Assembly (NCBI GenBank): GCA_000934455.1 | Contig: KN887256.1 | Span: 72,491-93,798, forward strand | Direction of reading: 5' to 3' | Length of the DNA: 21,308 nucleotides | From: Apostichopus parvimensis | Lineage: Eukaryota; Echinodermata; Holothuroidea; Aspidochirotida; Stichopodidae | Shown: in pieces, positions 8,715-20,200 of the stretch | Numbering within the stretch: the stretch's first letter is position 1 | Layout of the letters: each line of letters opens with the position of its first letter | Position numbers and translations under genes: made by a program | The notes under the pieces: generated by a model | What the model saw: only the letters and a program-made list of their open reading frames with translations | Database searches by the model: none | What the model was told of the DNA's origin: nothing

Positions 8715-10586
8715 TCTAGACAATATTTTCAATGATAAACTAGATTAATTCCCTTGATTTTAATCTTTTTTCTGTCAAGTTTATTATGAGATTATCTGAT
8801 TCTAAGGACAGCTGATTGTGTATATATTCTTGACCATCTTAGGGCTTCTTAACAATTTAGTTTGAGATTGATGACTATTTGAGACATCACAGATCATCGT
8901 ATAGGTTCTCAATTTTCTTTTGTACAATAAAAACTGCAATAATTTCTTTATTTAATTTTTCATTGGTTTGGTGACACTTTGAACCAGTTTTAATGGCACA
9001 TAACCTTGACTTGCGTCTTTCACGTCATATAGCTGACCTGTACAGTTTAGGGAATGCCTCATTCATTACGTGACCAGATTTCAAATGACCACATCTGCAC
9101 CCGATACTATTATTTGACTTTTTGGTTGTTCGATTCTAATGATTGGTTACTTGAGTCGGCAGGATTTGAAGAAATATGCCCGTTTCATGGATCCTAAGAA
9201 AATTGAAGGGTAAAACAAAACTTTATGTAATGTTTTTTTTTTTTTTTTTTTTTTTGGCTGTTGGTTTTCAGATAACTTGCCAACTTTGAGCAAGTCAAGG
9301 TACTTGTGGAAGTACATAGAATATCAATAAATTTCTGCAAACTGAGTTTCTGTGCCAACTCCAAGTGTATTACAATGTAAATGTTAAGTTCAGTATAAAT
9401 TCGATATGCAAAGTGGTACAAACAAAACAAAATGGTTTCTATATATAAACAGACGGACAGGGTGATGTCTGTCTGTCTGTTATGAACTTATGATGAGAGG
9501 ATAGTTTCATAAAAAGCATGATTTCATTCATTTTTCTTACAAATATATGGTTGGTAGCACACAAGAACACTATGACTTTGTCATTTGAACTTTGTCATTT
9601 GAATATTTTAATTTTTTGGGGGGGGGGCGGGGGGAGGGGAAGAGGGAGGGGTGAGAGAGAGGAGGGAATAAGCATGTTTTATTATTTTGCTCTCTTTTGC
9701 AGGATAAATGCAGTGACATCGCATAACCTCGCACTGTAAAGATTCTTTCCATTGTTATAGAGAACTAAAGGCAGCAGTTTTTGGCCCCAAATTTGAGCAT
9801 GCCTAAAGTTATCAAAAGTAACCTACGGGCGGTTCTTACCCCCTAAAAATTGGTTCTGACCCCTTAAGTATTCAGAGACATGGAGGAGCAGTTACTTAGA
9901 CAATGAAATATATCGGTGAGGAAAAGTGGTTTCAGGGTGGCAGTATAAAATAGCCTTTGAAGTTTCAACAGGTTTTGACAATAAAGATTGAACATGCAGA
10001 ACCTCTATGAAAATAGTTTTGAAATGTAGTTATCTTTAGCTAAGGTTTATAGTGGTGACCTCAACGACAACAAACAACCAGCAGATATCCGAAGAATGAC
10101 AACTGGCCACAAATCTTATGGTCCATATGTTTCACTAACGTGATCAAGGCCCACCCTGCTCCCCACCCCCTGTTCCTGCTCCCCCCTCCCCCAACACACA
10201 CCCTTTACCATTCCCGCCCTTTCATGCATCTGTTTTCAAATGACATTACATTTATAAAAACTCCTGATGCTCTCAGTGAATTACACAATTTTAGAGGTAG
10301 GGGAAGGTGGTGGGGTAGGAGGAAGGTGGTGGGGTAGAGGGAAGTAGACCAACTCTTCTGCCTACCCACCCCCCATCACCTAGTCCTAGTATGAACACTT
10401 TTGAACTGTGATTTGTTCATTATGGAGCTGGGTCATGGTCCAAACAACAGCTTCTTGATCAAATTCTTGTAGTGAGATGCTTTAAGATGACGAGACCAAA
10501 AAACAAAGACAATGGGAGATAAAGTGCTTGAGGTGTGTAATACTAGTTACATAATTAATTACAACATATCCTAAACATTACAAAAA
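8715..10586. other. Intergenic, no gene seen; T23 tract and G-rich patches
   Basis: No recognisable gene in 1.9 kb. Seen: T23 at 9233-9255 (an A-run on the minus strand), a short GTCT microsatellite near 9467-9480, a G-rich block at 9618-9660 (G10, then CGG and G4-G6 runs), a C-rich stretch at 10147-10203, and a G-rich stretch at 10295-10345 with GGAAGGTGGTGGGGTAG twice. The last two could pair with each other. A plus-strand AATAAA lies near 8926. Confidence 0.55.
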
Positions 10587-10684
10587 ATAATACTGCTCCT
10601 GCAACAATAATGCTGTTTCTGCAACATTAATGCCGTTCTGCAGAAATAATGCTATTCTGCAACAACAATTCTGTTCTGCAGCAG
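10587..10684. repeat. Short tandem repeat, ~20-bp unit
   Basis: Five degenerate units based on AATAATGCTGTTCTGCAAC, ending in GTTCTGCAGCAG. Confidence 0.8.
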
Positions 10685-10774
10685 TTCACTGTATCAACAA
10701 GCAAAGAAGAACATGATTAAATGTATCATATATACTTTGACCTTTTTTCTGTAACGAGGAATTATTTAATTATT

Positions 10775-11107
10775 AAGTCACACACATTCTATTGTTTGCA
10801 ATGAAGTATCTTTAAGTCACACACATGTTTTGGCAGCAATGAGGTATTTTGAAGTCACACACATATTTTGTCAACAATTATATATTTCACAGTCACACAC
10901 ATATTTTGTCAACATTGAGATATCTCACAGTCCCATACATTCTTTGTTAGCAATGGGGTATTTCTCCACAGTCATACATATTCTTTATAAGCAATGAGGT
11001 TTTTCACTGTCACACTTATTTTTTATTCACAATGAAGTACCTTACCATCACACACATTCTTTATCAGTAAATGAGGTAGGTTAAAGACACATATAATCCT
11101 TATCAGC
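10775..11107. repeat. Minisatellite, ~45-bp unit, 3' of CRY-DASH
   Basis: Seven to eight degenerate units of about 40-48 bp built on AGTCACACACATTCTTTGT, then CAACAATGAGGTATTTCAC. The array ends about 40 bp beyond the CRY-DASH stop codon, so on the minus strand it covers the likely 3' UTR and the candidate poly(A) signal at 11022-11027. Confidence 0.88.
11022..11027 (-). terminator. Candidate poly(A) signal of CRY-DASH
   Basis: AATAAA on the minus strand, 118 bp after the CRY-DASH stop codon, within a diverged unit of the 45-bp-unit array. It is the nearest canonical hexamer. The cleavage site is unknown. Confidence 0.5.
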
Positions 11108-11144
11108 CTACTGTTCTATTGTGCCTCACAGGGATGATAAACCA

Positions 11145-11255
11145 CTACTTCTTCTGGCTGCTTGAGAAATAGAAGTCCATACCTCTCTGCTTCCCTCTGC
11201 TATGCCCTCCTTTCCCTCTTCCTCCACCACGGGCACCTCTATTACCTCCTTTGTT
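11145..11255 (-). CDS. CRY-DASH: CRY-DASH exon 12 (residues 489-524): Gly/Arg tail and PIP-like motif
   Basis: Acceptor GTCACTTTAG ends at 11256; TAG stop at 11147-11145. It encodes a Gly/Arg/Lys-rich stretch ([22 protein letters not shown]) and ends [15 protein letters not shown] basic Gly-rich tail closing in (I/M)DFYFS is, from memory, typical of animal [15 protein letters not shown] also fits the PIP-box consensus QxxhxxYF. Confidence 0.9.
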   Translation of the reverse strand, partial: NKGGNRGARGGGRGKGGHSRGKQRGMDFYFSSSQKK

Positions 11256-14200
11256 CTAAAGTGACAACAGAAAACAAACAAATTTTGAAGACTACAATCA
11301 AAATTAAAAGTAGAAAAAAATGATAAAACACAAAGAATGATAAAAAGAAAATCCATGGACCAAATGACATCTTTCATACTTTGTCATTGCTCATGAAGAA
11401 ATAAAAATAAAAAAATTTCTATTTCATTTGAGCAAGAAAGGTGGCATTGCAACTATTCTGTGTTGTGTCACATAGGGGACTCTGTAAGGAACAGTGCTAT
11501 TTTATTATACCTTTTCCTTTCCACATAGAAAATGTTAAGCGAATCCACAATTGAACGAATAGACTTGATCGCACCCATCTTTCAAAAAGAAAAGTTTACT
11601 TTGCTAAAGTTATGATGTTCTCTAAAGTAACTTAGAAGAACAATTCAATTATATATAAGCATTTTATGACCCTTTTAGAGGAGAAACATAATCTACTCAT
11701 CCTCTTGCTGAAATTACCTTACTGGGACTTTGCAAATACTTGAAATTGTTACAGTGTGTCTGAAAAAAACAAACTTGAAGCCAACATGAATCATGATATG
11801 TATGCACTTTGCAAAAACATCTTTTACTTTTTTTTAATTTCAATTTTGCATCCAATTGTGTCTTTGATATATGATATAAAGGAATAACCATCACTGTCAT
11901 TCATATTGTGTAACCTTTTACAACCCCATTGAGCAAACTGGATAGGAACTTACGTTGCGATGACTATGCCTGTTCCACTCGGGAGCTTTCACTATGGGAT
12001 TAGGGTACGTCTCACCCAGAGATACTTCTGACTGTCTCAAGGCCCCCAAGCTGAGGGTCCATGGAGTGTGGACTGAGCCGTCACGGATGGTATTAAGCTC
12101 AGGGATCCACTGCCTGATGTAATCTCCCTGTATGACCAACAAGAATACTGTTAAAACCCTCAATACAGTTACAAGTTGACTAATCTTTGGTGCTTAATTG
12201 TGGGTGTTAATGAAGAGGGCTGTGGGCAGACGCAACCATCAATGAAATTCTTCTTCAATTAATTTTTGGGTAGCGAACACGAGTCAAACCAGATCAGTGA
12301 CGTCTGGGATACAATTCCTGGTGTACAATTAAAATATGAGTTCATGATTTGATATGCTGTGTGAGAGGGAGTAGTGACTACTTCCTATCCATATACCTGT
12401 ACCATGTTAACACCCTCCATGGCCCTAAGGCACCAACCATATGCATATCCTTCTCCTCCCCTTTATTGAGTCTTGCAGGAACAACCAATAAGATAGAGAG
12501 CTGGAAGAGTTGACAGAGGTCCCTTGACCCTTACCTCATCTGCGCACATTTGATAATCCAGGACTGCCCTTTATTGTTCTAATATACACCAACGGATGTA
12601 TGCATCCAAACATACTCTACCAAAGAACTGTAGGTAAACCCATTTAGGCAGGCGCGTAGAGAGGAATTTGTCTAGGGAGGGGCGAAACTATCTAAGCGTA
12701 GCGCCACCATGAGTTGGCGCGAAGCGTACAAGTAAATTTTGGCAGAAATTGCCTCCCAGATCGCTGGAAATGGCACTTCCCAGGCCTTGTCAGTTGCATA
12801 TAACCTTTTTTTATTTTGAAATTACTAGCGATATGAAAAAAATATGCTGAAGGGGGGGGGAGTCACGCCTTTGCCCCCCCCTTTGCTACATGCCTGCTTC
12901 TAGGAAAGACTATTAGATATCATCGTTGGCCACAAAGTAGAAATCCTAAACACGTTGCTGCGTCGTGAATAAATACCTGGGGATCATAATCCAATCCTTG
13001 CTTCACCATATTAAACTTGCGGTCTTGTCTTGGGTCGTTACCAACACCAGCGGAGTACAACCAGTTACCATAGTTACTACACACATCATGATCCAGCTGT
13101 AACCACAAAAGAGCGAACCTTTAATATTAATGCTTGAGGGAAGAAATCAAATAAAACTCTTACTGCGCATGCGATCGTGGATTGACACTGATGAACTTGT
13201 GGTAAGACAGATTAGGAATGCTGACGATATTTTCATATTTAGGGAGGTAGCAAGAAGCTTAATGAGCCCCAAAGTGGCAGCTCTAGACACCCAAATATGG
13301 CACTCTTAAAAGTTAGACATTTCTGTTGAGGACAGGATTTCCTTTTGAATTCTTATTTTATTTTACAGTACTTTGTCACTGGAACCCAGGTCTGTCGCTC
13401 CGACCTAGTTACGTCACTTGTTATATGTTAAGTATGGTAGTGTTATTGTTATGTTTAACTGTACACCTGTGTTTGATGTCTTTGAAATGAGATGTCTCAG
13501 AGCAATACTGGGTGTCTCCATCCTAGATAAAGTGAGGAACGACACCATCAGACAAAGGTTGAATGTCACAACTACCATCAATGCTGCAATCTGCAAGAGA
13601 TGCCTGAAATGGGCCGGCCATGTCTTTAGGATGCCAGAGCATCGGCTTCCATACCAAGCATTCAAGAATGACTTCAGCAAGCCAAGACCTTCAGGACGAC
13701 CACCTTCAAGATGGAAGGACCTAATCCAGAAAGACCTAGGTATGACAACCCAAGCTGCTGAAAGCTGTGCAGCAGATAGACCAGATTGGAGGAGGATTAC
13801 TCGCCAGAGGGCAAAGGGACACAGCGTCCTACGCACCTAAGTCAGTAAGTCAGTCAAGTACACCTGTATGTTCAAGTTATTAGCATAACATCAAAGTGTC
13901 TAGTTGTTCATTATGTATCTTTTGTTATGTCGATCCACATTCTTCATTCGAGAGGGCTCACATGTCAAAATCCTTGAATAAAACTGCCGTTTATCAGGCA
14001 CCTACCTTAATGACTACATTTATTTAAATAGTTAGCTGATATAACAATATAGTAAGGTGAACATAAATTTTCTCAAGAAATCCAGGGATATGATGACTAT
14101 GGGGGGAGGGGGTGAGGGAGGGGTCTACACTACATTTTCAGAGATGGGTGGAATTTTGAGGGCATCTCAGTGTTTGTGGTACTTTATTTTAAGGTTGATG

Positions 14201-17200
14201 GGCCAATGCCCAATGTTGGTATGCAACTAAAACTGCTTACACGAAATTAAAGAGCTCACCAGTAAGTACTCAAACCACTCAGCGCCTAACCGCCAATCCA
14301 GGCCTAAATCTTTCGTGAGAAAGCTTGCCACATTCTGTCGCCCTCTATTAGACATAAACCCTGTGGATTTAAGTTCTCTCATATTGCTGTCTACGAATGG
14401 TACACCAGTCCTGCCGTCTTTCCAAGCATCGAATAACCTCTGGTCTCGCTTCCAACGTTTCCTGACTCCCATCAAGCCGTGAAGATAAAACAGCCGGTCG
14501 CCAAATTTAAGGGCCACGAATTTAAAGTAATCACGCCAGATAAGTTCAAAAATTACCCTAAAAGAGCAAAAAAAAGTTAAAGAAACAAAAGGAATGATGA
14601 TGAGTAAATTATTTTGAAAACTCAATTACACAATTATACTCAATCTAAAGAGAATGTTTTAATAGAAATCTGTATCGAGGTACATTTTAAGAGTAAGTAG
14701 CTCTTTGATCTGATTCTTCTTGTGAATTTGTCTGACAATTACATGTTTGTATGAAAGAGAATATAGGTATTCAACGTACTCACAAGGTTTAGTGATGTCC
14801 AAATTCCAGACCATTACACACCCTTGGTTTCTATCCTTTAGAATAGTTTCTTTTAGTTGGTTTCGATAAATTTTTTAATGATTATCAAATCATCCATTTT
14901 TTTTAATAATGCAATCAAAGTGGTAACATTTAAAGTTTCCCAATTGTTTTTTATTTTGTAGCACGTGATTTCTTCTGTTCAGAAAACATGTGTAGCTGAT
15001 GAAATATTTACACCTGAGTCAAATTCATTCAAAAATCGATAATTCAGTTTTGTTCAGTAGAAAGAATCAATGTTTTTTTTTTTTTGAATTTTGGTTTGAG
15101 TAATACTCCGTAGGTTTGGTAGATACATTTTGACCAAATATCTACAGCTTTATTAAGTGAACCTAGGTATAAAATTTTTGACCAAATGCCAACAGCTGTT
15201 TTAAGTGAACCTAGGTTTGGTAGAAACTTTTTGACCAAATGATCACAGTTGTTTCAAGTGAACCTAGGTTTGGTAGAAACTTTTTGACCAAATGCCTACA
15301 GCTGTTTTATGTGAACCTAGGTTCGGTAGAAACTTTTTGACCAAATGCCTACATCTGCTGTCAGTGAGCCTTACCAGTAGGTTGATTGATTAGATGTTCT
15401 CTGTCTTTCGTACTTCTTCACCTCTTCGTAAATCTTCCTTGGAGAGAGGCAACCGTGGGCCAGCCTTGAAGAGAACAGAACAACTCTATCACATCGATAA
15501 CTTCATTCTTCTCCTACAATACTCATTCCACTCCTACTATAACGTCTGGAAGTACATTTATTATACTATATATTATAATTTATAGTTGAACATTGACACT
15601 TAAAGTGTCCAGTATGTGTCGGTTTCGGTTCGGAAAAGTTAATTACCATTTTCCTGACTGGCAATTTGTGGTGGTTCACAATAAAAAAACTGCACAGTGT
15701 TTACAAACGCGACCAATCAAGATGCAATCATTTTGCATGTGACTTAAACAAGCACCTTTCATTGACAGAAAACAGTCATCGTGTGCACTATTTAAATCGT
15801 TTAGCAGGTGAGGGTCAGTTGACAGAGCATTATTCTTTGGGTCTATCGTAAACTGGGTCGCGGGGGTAAAGTTCAGCTGGGTTGAGATCAGTCGGGGCAG
15901 TATGCGGTGCACTTTTCACTTTCTAGTCTCTCTATATACTTCTATAGCAACGATAACAAAACACTAACACTATATAAAAGAGTTCAAATATCAAGCTTAA
16001 TATTAATTATTAATTAATAGCAATAAACCTGACCTGTCTACATTGATCATGACAATTAAATTTGTTACAATCTGCTATTTAGCAAAATAGTCTTACTTGC
16101 AAACTTTCACTTTTGTTCATATTACAGAAAATTAAGGTGGATATTGTTCTTAAAAACGAAAGTATAATGGAAATATTCTACTGTATCTTTAGAGAAGAGA
16201 ATGTAACAAAACTGAAATAACGTGGGAAAAGAAAAAAAACTCACCATGTTGAGAACTTTGTGGAATATTCTGATCCTATTAATCCATTTCTGGTTTCCTT
16301 ATATGTTGAAATGTTATTCTGAAAGAGAAATATAAATAATTTTACACCATTACGTCATTTATATTGAAGCTATTTTATTCATTTACAATTAATGTCACAC
16401 CAATGGACTAAATATGCTTGAGACTTTCAAAGGTTAAGCCAGGGCCAAAGTTAATACAGCTGTATTCAGGATTTTTCCAAGCTGACTGAATATTTCACTC
16501 TCATGAAAGTAACAAGATACAAAAGTGAATTTTTTTCGTAACAATTACACGTAAGGTAAAAACCCAAGAAACTCATATGCAATTCAGATAGCAGAATATT
16601 AATTCTGCTAGAATTTTTAAATTTTATGAACAGACTGGTTTTGATGTGTCAACAACAAATTCTGTTCGTCTCAAAAATTGTATATAATTACTTGCAAATC
16701 TCACCCGGATACTTAGAGTACAACATCCTCTGGACTATAAGTTAACCTCTTAAACTCTTTTCCCAGCTATTTCTAATTGACTAAAAAAAACAGAAACAGA
16801 TTGATTTTACTTACAGATCCCCAGAAATACTGCTGAATTCGATCTAAACCAGTAGTTTCACCTCCTTTGAATGGAAAAGCTGTTCTACTGTCGTTGACAG
16901 GAGCTGTAAGAGAAAAGATTAAGTAAAGGTAGTGTGAATGTACAAGAGTTATACCAGATGAACCAGTGAAATCAGGATTACAAACCCTGCCCTCTATCTT
17001 GCCCTTAGTTGGTGGTGTTCCCTATATAGCCATTTCTTTGCTAAGGCTGCCAGTATGTCAAATGCTGCCCTCTATCTTGCCCTTAGTTGGTGGTGTTCCC
17101 TAAATAGTCATTTCTTTGCTATAAAGGCTGTCAGTATTCAGATTCTGCCCTCTGTCCATCCCTTAGTTGGTGGTGTTCCCTAAATAGCCATTCCTTTGCT

Positions 17201-20200
17201 AAGGCTGCCAATATTACAAATTCTGCCCTCTTTCCAGCCCTGTTAGTTGGTGGTGTTCCCTATGTAGCCATTTCTTTGCTGAGGATTCCAGAATTTCAAA
17301 TTCTGCCCTCTATCCAGCTCTTAGTTGGTGGTGTTCCCTATATAACCATTTCTTTTCTAAGGGTGCCAGTCTGATGCCACAGTACCTTGCATACCGTGTA
17401 AACAATTTAATACTTTGATCCTCATGGACAAAATGAAACAAGAAGATGACAACGAAGAAAAAGACAATAATGACAAAGATGATGGCAACGAGAACCTCTG
17501 TTCAGGTCTGATCATTTTCAAATATCCTCTGTTTTCATATTGCTACAAATCACATGCTTTCCATGCAGGCTGATGAGTTGGGGTAAATGTAATGAAAATT
17601 TGTTTTATTGACATAATCCTATTGTGATATTTACTTAATTTTTTATTAAAAATGTCAAGTTCATTTAAATTTGTGAATCAATCTTTGTTACTGGTTCCAT
17701 GCAATTAATAACAATATAACCCAAAGGGATACTAAGTTTGTCACTATCAAATGGAATACTTTACAGATTGTAAAATTATTCTAATTAATAAAAAAAGAAA
17801 AAGGAAGCTATATGACGTCATCTTCATCATTTCATTTCTGGCATCCTTATTTGATTAATACAACTGATGGTTTGTTTAAATCCCACAAATTTTCAATTAA
17901 AGTTACTCCGCTGCTGTAATTACAAAATTGAAAAAACACATGATTTTTGCCATTAAATCCAGACATGTCTCCAGTGACTTTTTTTATTTTAATAAAATTT
18001 ATTTTTACCTTTGTTAACAACAACAGAGGCAATGACAATGCATAAACCTATTGTAATTAATAATAGAGCAATTAGTAAACCAAATGGTACTAACCAGCTT
18101 GTCCCAAGTCTTCCATGGTAGGTAAGTTTCCCTCTTCGATACCAGGAGGAAGAGGTCTGAACTGATCTGGCATTTGAAGTGTGCTCCTGATTGTTGCACC
18201 CCCTTCACACCTCTTGCGAAACTCAGTGAAGACATCCGGCACCCTACAAGATAAGAATATCTGCAAATCTCTTTGACTGGAAAATTGATGTTTAGTAATA
18301 AAACTTACTTATAAATAAACAAAAGGGAAGTTAGTTTTCTGATTCCTTGACATACAATTTCCTCAAAATTCAAAATAACGATGAGACTAATGTAGAGCAA
18401 GTGAGTTTAATATTTAAATTTGTAAGAATTAACTGAGAACCAGAAAAGCAATCCTTTGTGGGCATCAACCATATCATTCACACGAAAGGATTTTACAGTA
18501 TAGAATTGATAAGCCAAATTTTTACATAGCTATCACATCACATATCAGAAGTAATTTTCATAAACATCCAATTTAGTAGTGCTTGCTTAAGGACAATTGT
18601 CTTCAGCTGAATATTGAAAGTTAATGATTTTTTTCTCTCAAAGGAACATAGTGTTGGCTATGTGGATAGTAATTTTTTAAGTTAATGAACATCAAACCTT
18701 GACTGGGAAATTATGAACAAACTGGAGAAGAGCAAGAAAGAATTTGGTTGGATCAGATTTCAAACTTAGTGACCTCATGGTCACAAGCCCTGAGCTCTAT
18801 CAACTATAAAGGCTGCTATCCAGCACTAATTGATGTCATTATCTTCAAATGACCTTTTGACCTTACATCATTATGATTGTCTTACTTTGAGTTGTTTCAA
18901 GGGATTCTACACAAACTTGGCTTATAAGAGAACAATTACCTATCTGACTTGAATGGGATGTCATCTTTATGGAAGAGAGTTGATCCCCAGATCTTCTTGA
19001 TTCCAGTTCCGGCGAGATTCATGACGAGAGCTGACTCAACGTCTAATTCCTCTTTGGTCACCTTCAAAATAATATCAAATGCAGCAAAATATAAAGTATG
19101 ACTTGTCATCATTCATTGAATATACATTTATGACCTGAGTAGGCTGAGTACTCATGTGACAACACAATTGTGTGTTATGTGACAACACACCTCATGTGTT
19201 AATATTGTCACATGTCACATGTGAAGTTACAACACAAGGGGACAAATTGATTTCAATTTTAGAATTGCATTCTCTCAAAAAATCATGGAAAATATAGGAG
19301 AAAGTTACTAACTTAGTTGTTAGGAAGACTGCAAATGATATTTTAGGACAGATCAAAAAGACTTTCATTTCTAATTTTACATTGGTGTCCTATCAGCACT
19401 GACCCCTCAGTTTGTCTATTTCAAAAAGGACCTCTGATATCACATTATCCAAGGATCCATTGTCTCGATTCATCAAAGAAATGACATCACTAACCTCTTC
19501 CTGGAATGCCACTGCATGAACATTGCTTTTCCCAATGGTCTGTATGAGATCTGGAACAACCTTTTCAACTTCTCCTCTCCTGACAATGAGGCCGCTAAAA
19601 TTGGAGAATTCACCAAGCGATAAAGACATAAATGCTGAATTAAAGTTCCTTTGAGAAAACTTATTCTGGCTGGCATAAAAGTGTGTTATTTTGTATCTGT
19701 ATCTTCTACAAACTGTTCGGGAAATGTTTGCCTTTTAAAATTATTTATCTGACATTATAATTCCTACGAATTGGATTTTGAGAAAAAGAATATAAAGCAA
19801 CATTTAGGGCGACATACCTGCCGGCTTTTCTGAGGACGGACCTCAAGTCTCCCAGGCTCTCTAGTAGAAACTTCAATCTAAAAGGTCCTGTCTTTGGAAA
19901 GTTGAAGTGCCAGGTCGCTTCATAATGTCGTGGATCAAAACAGTAGATTGGCAGCACATGATCTGCATTGTTGTGAGCCCAGAGCAAGACCTTGGTAGGT
20001 ATTGAAAAACAAAGAAACTCAGAAAGATAGAGCCTATGAATTAGCTTTTCAATATTGCTGAAAGTAAACTTGCCTTTGAAATATTAATTCCTTCCTTAAA
20101 TGCAAAGATTTGAAGACAAGTGCAGAGAATAATTTAGTGTTACAATTTTTGTGTAGCAGTTTTGGGGGCTTTGAAATTTGCCTCTTGTAATGTACTTTAT

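Noticed and set aside
9128-9213. Protein-like stretch (GYLSRQDLKKYARFMDPKK in one frame, DWLLESAGFEEICPFHGS in another)
   Set aside because: Two frames look equally plausible, no splice sites or longer frame support either, and no family was recognised.
10147-10345. C-rich stretch facing a G-rich stretch, read as a large foldback
   Set aside because: Pairing is low-complexity and many registers are possible; no defined arms, so it is noted only as composition.
13414-13836. 140-codon minus-strand frame
   Set aside because: Shadow of the plus-strand LINE frame; only the plus-strand translation shows the known reverse-transcriptase tail motifs.
19473-19676. Second frame over CRY-DASH exon 3 and similar frames over other exons
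   Set aside because: Off-frame shadows of the CRY-DASH exons, with no homology.
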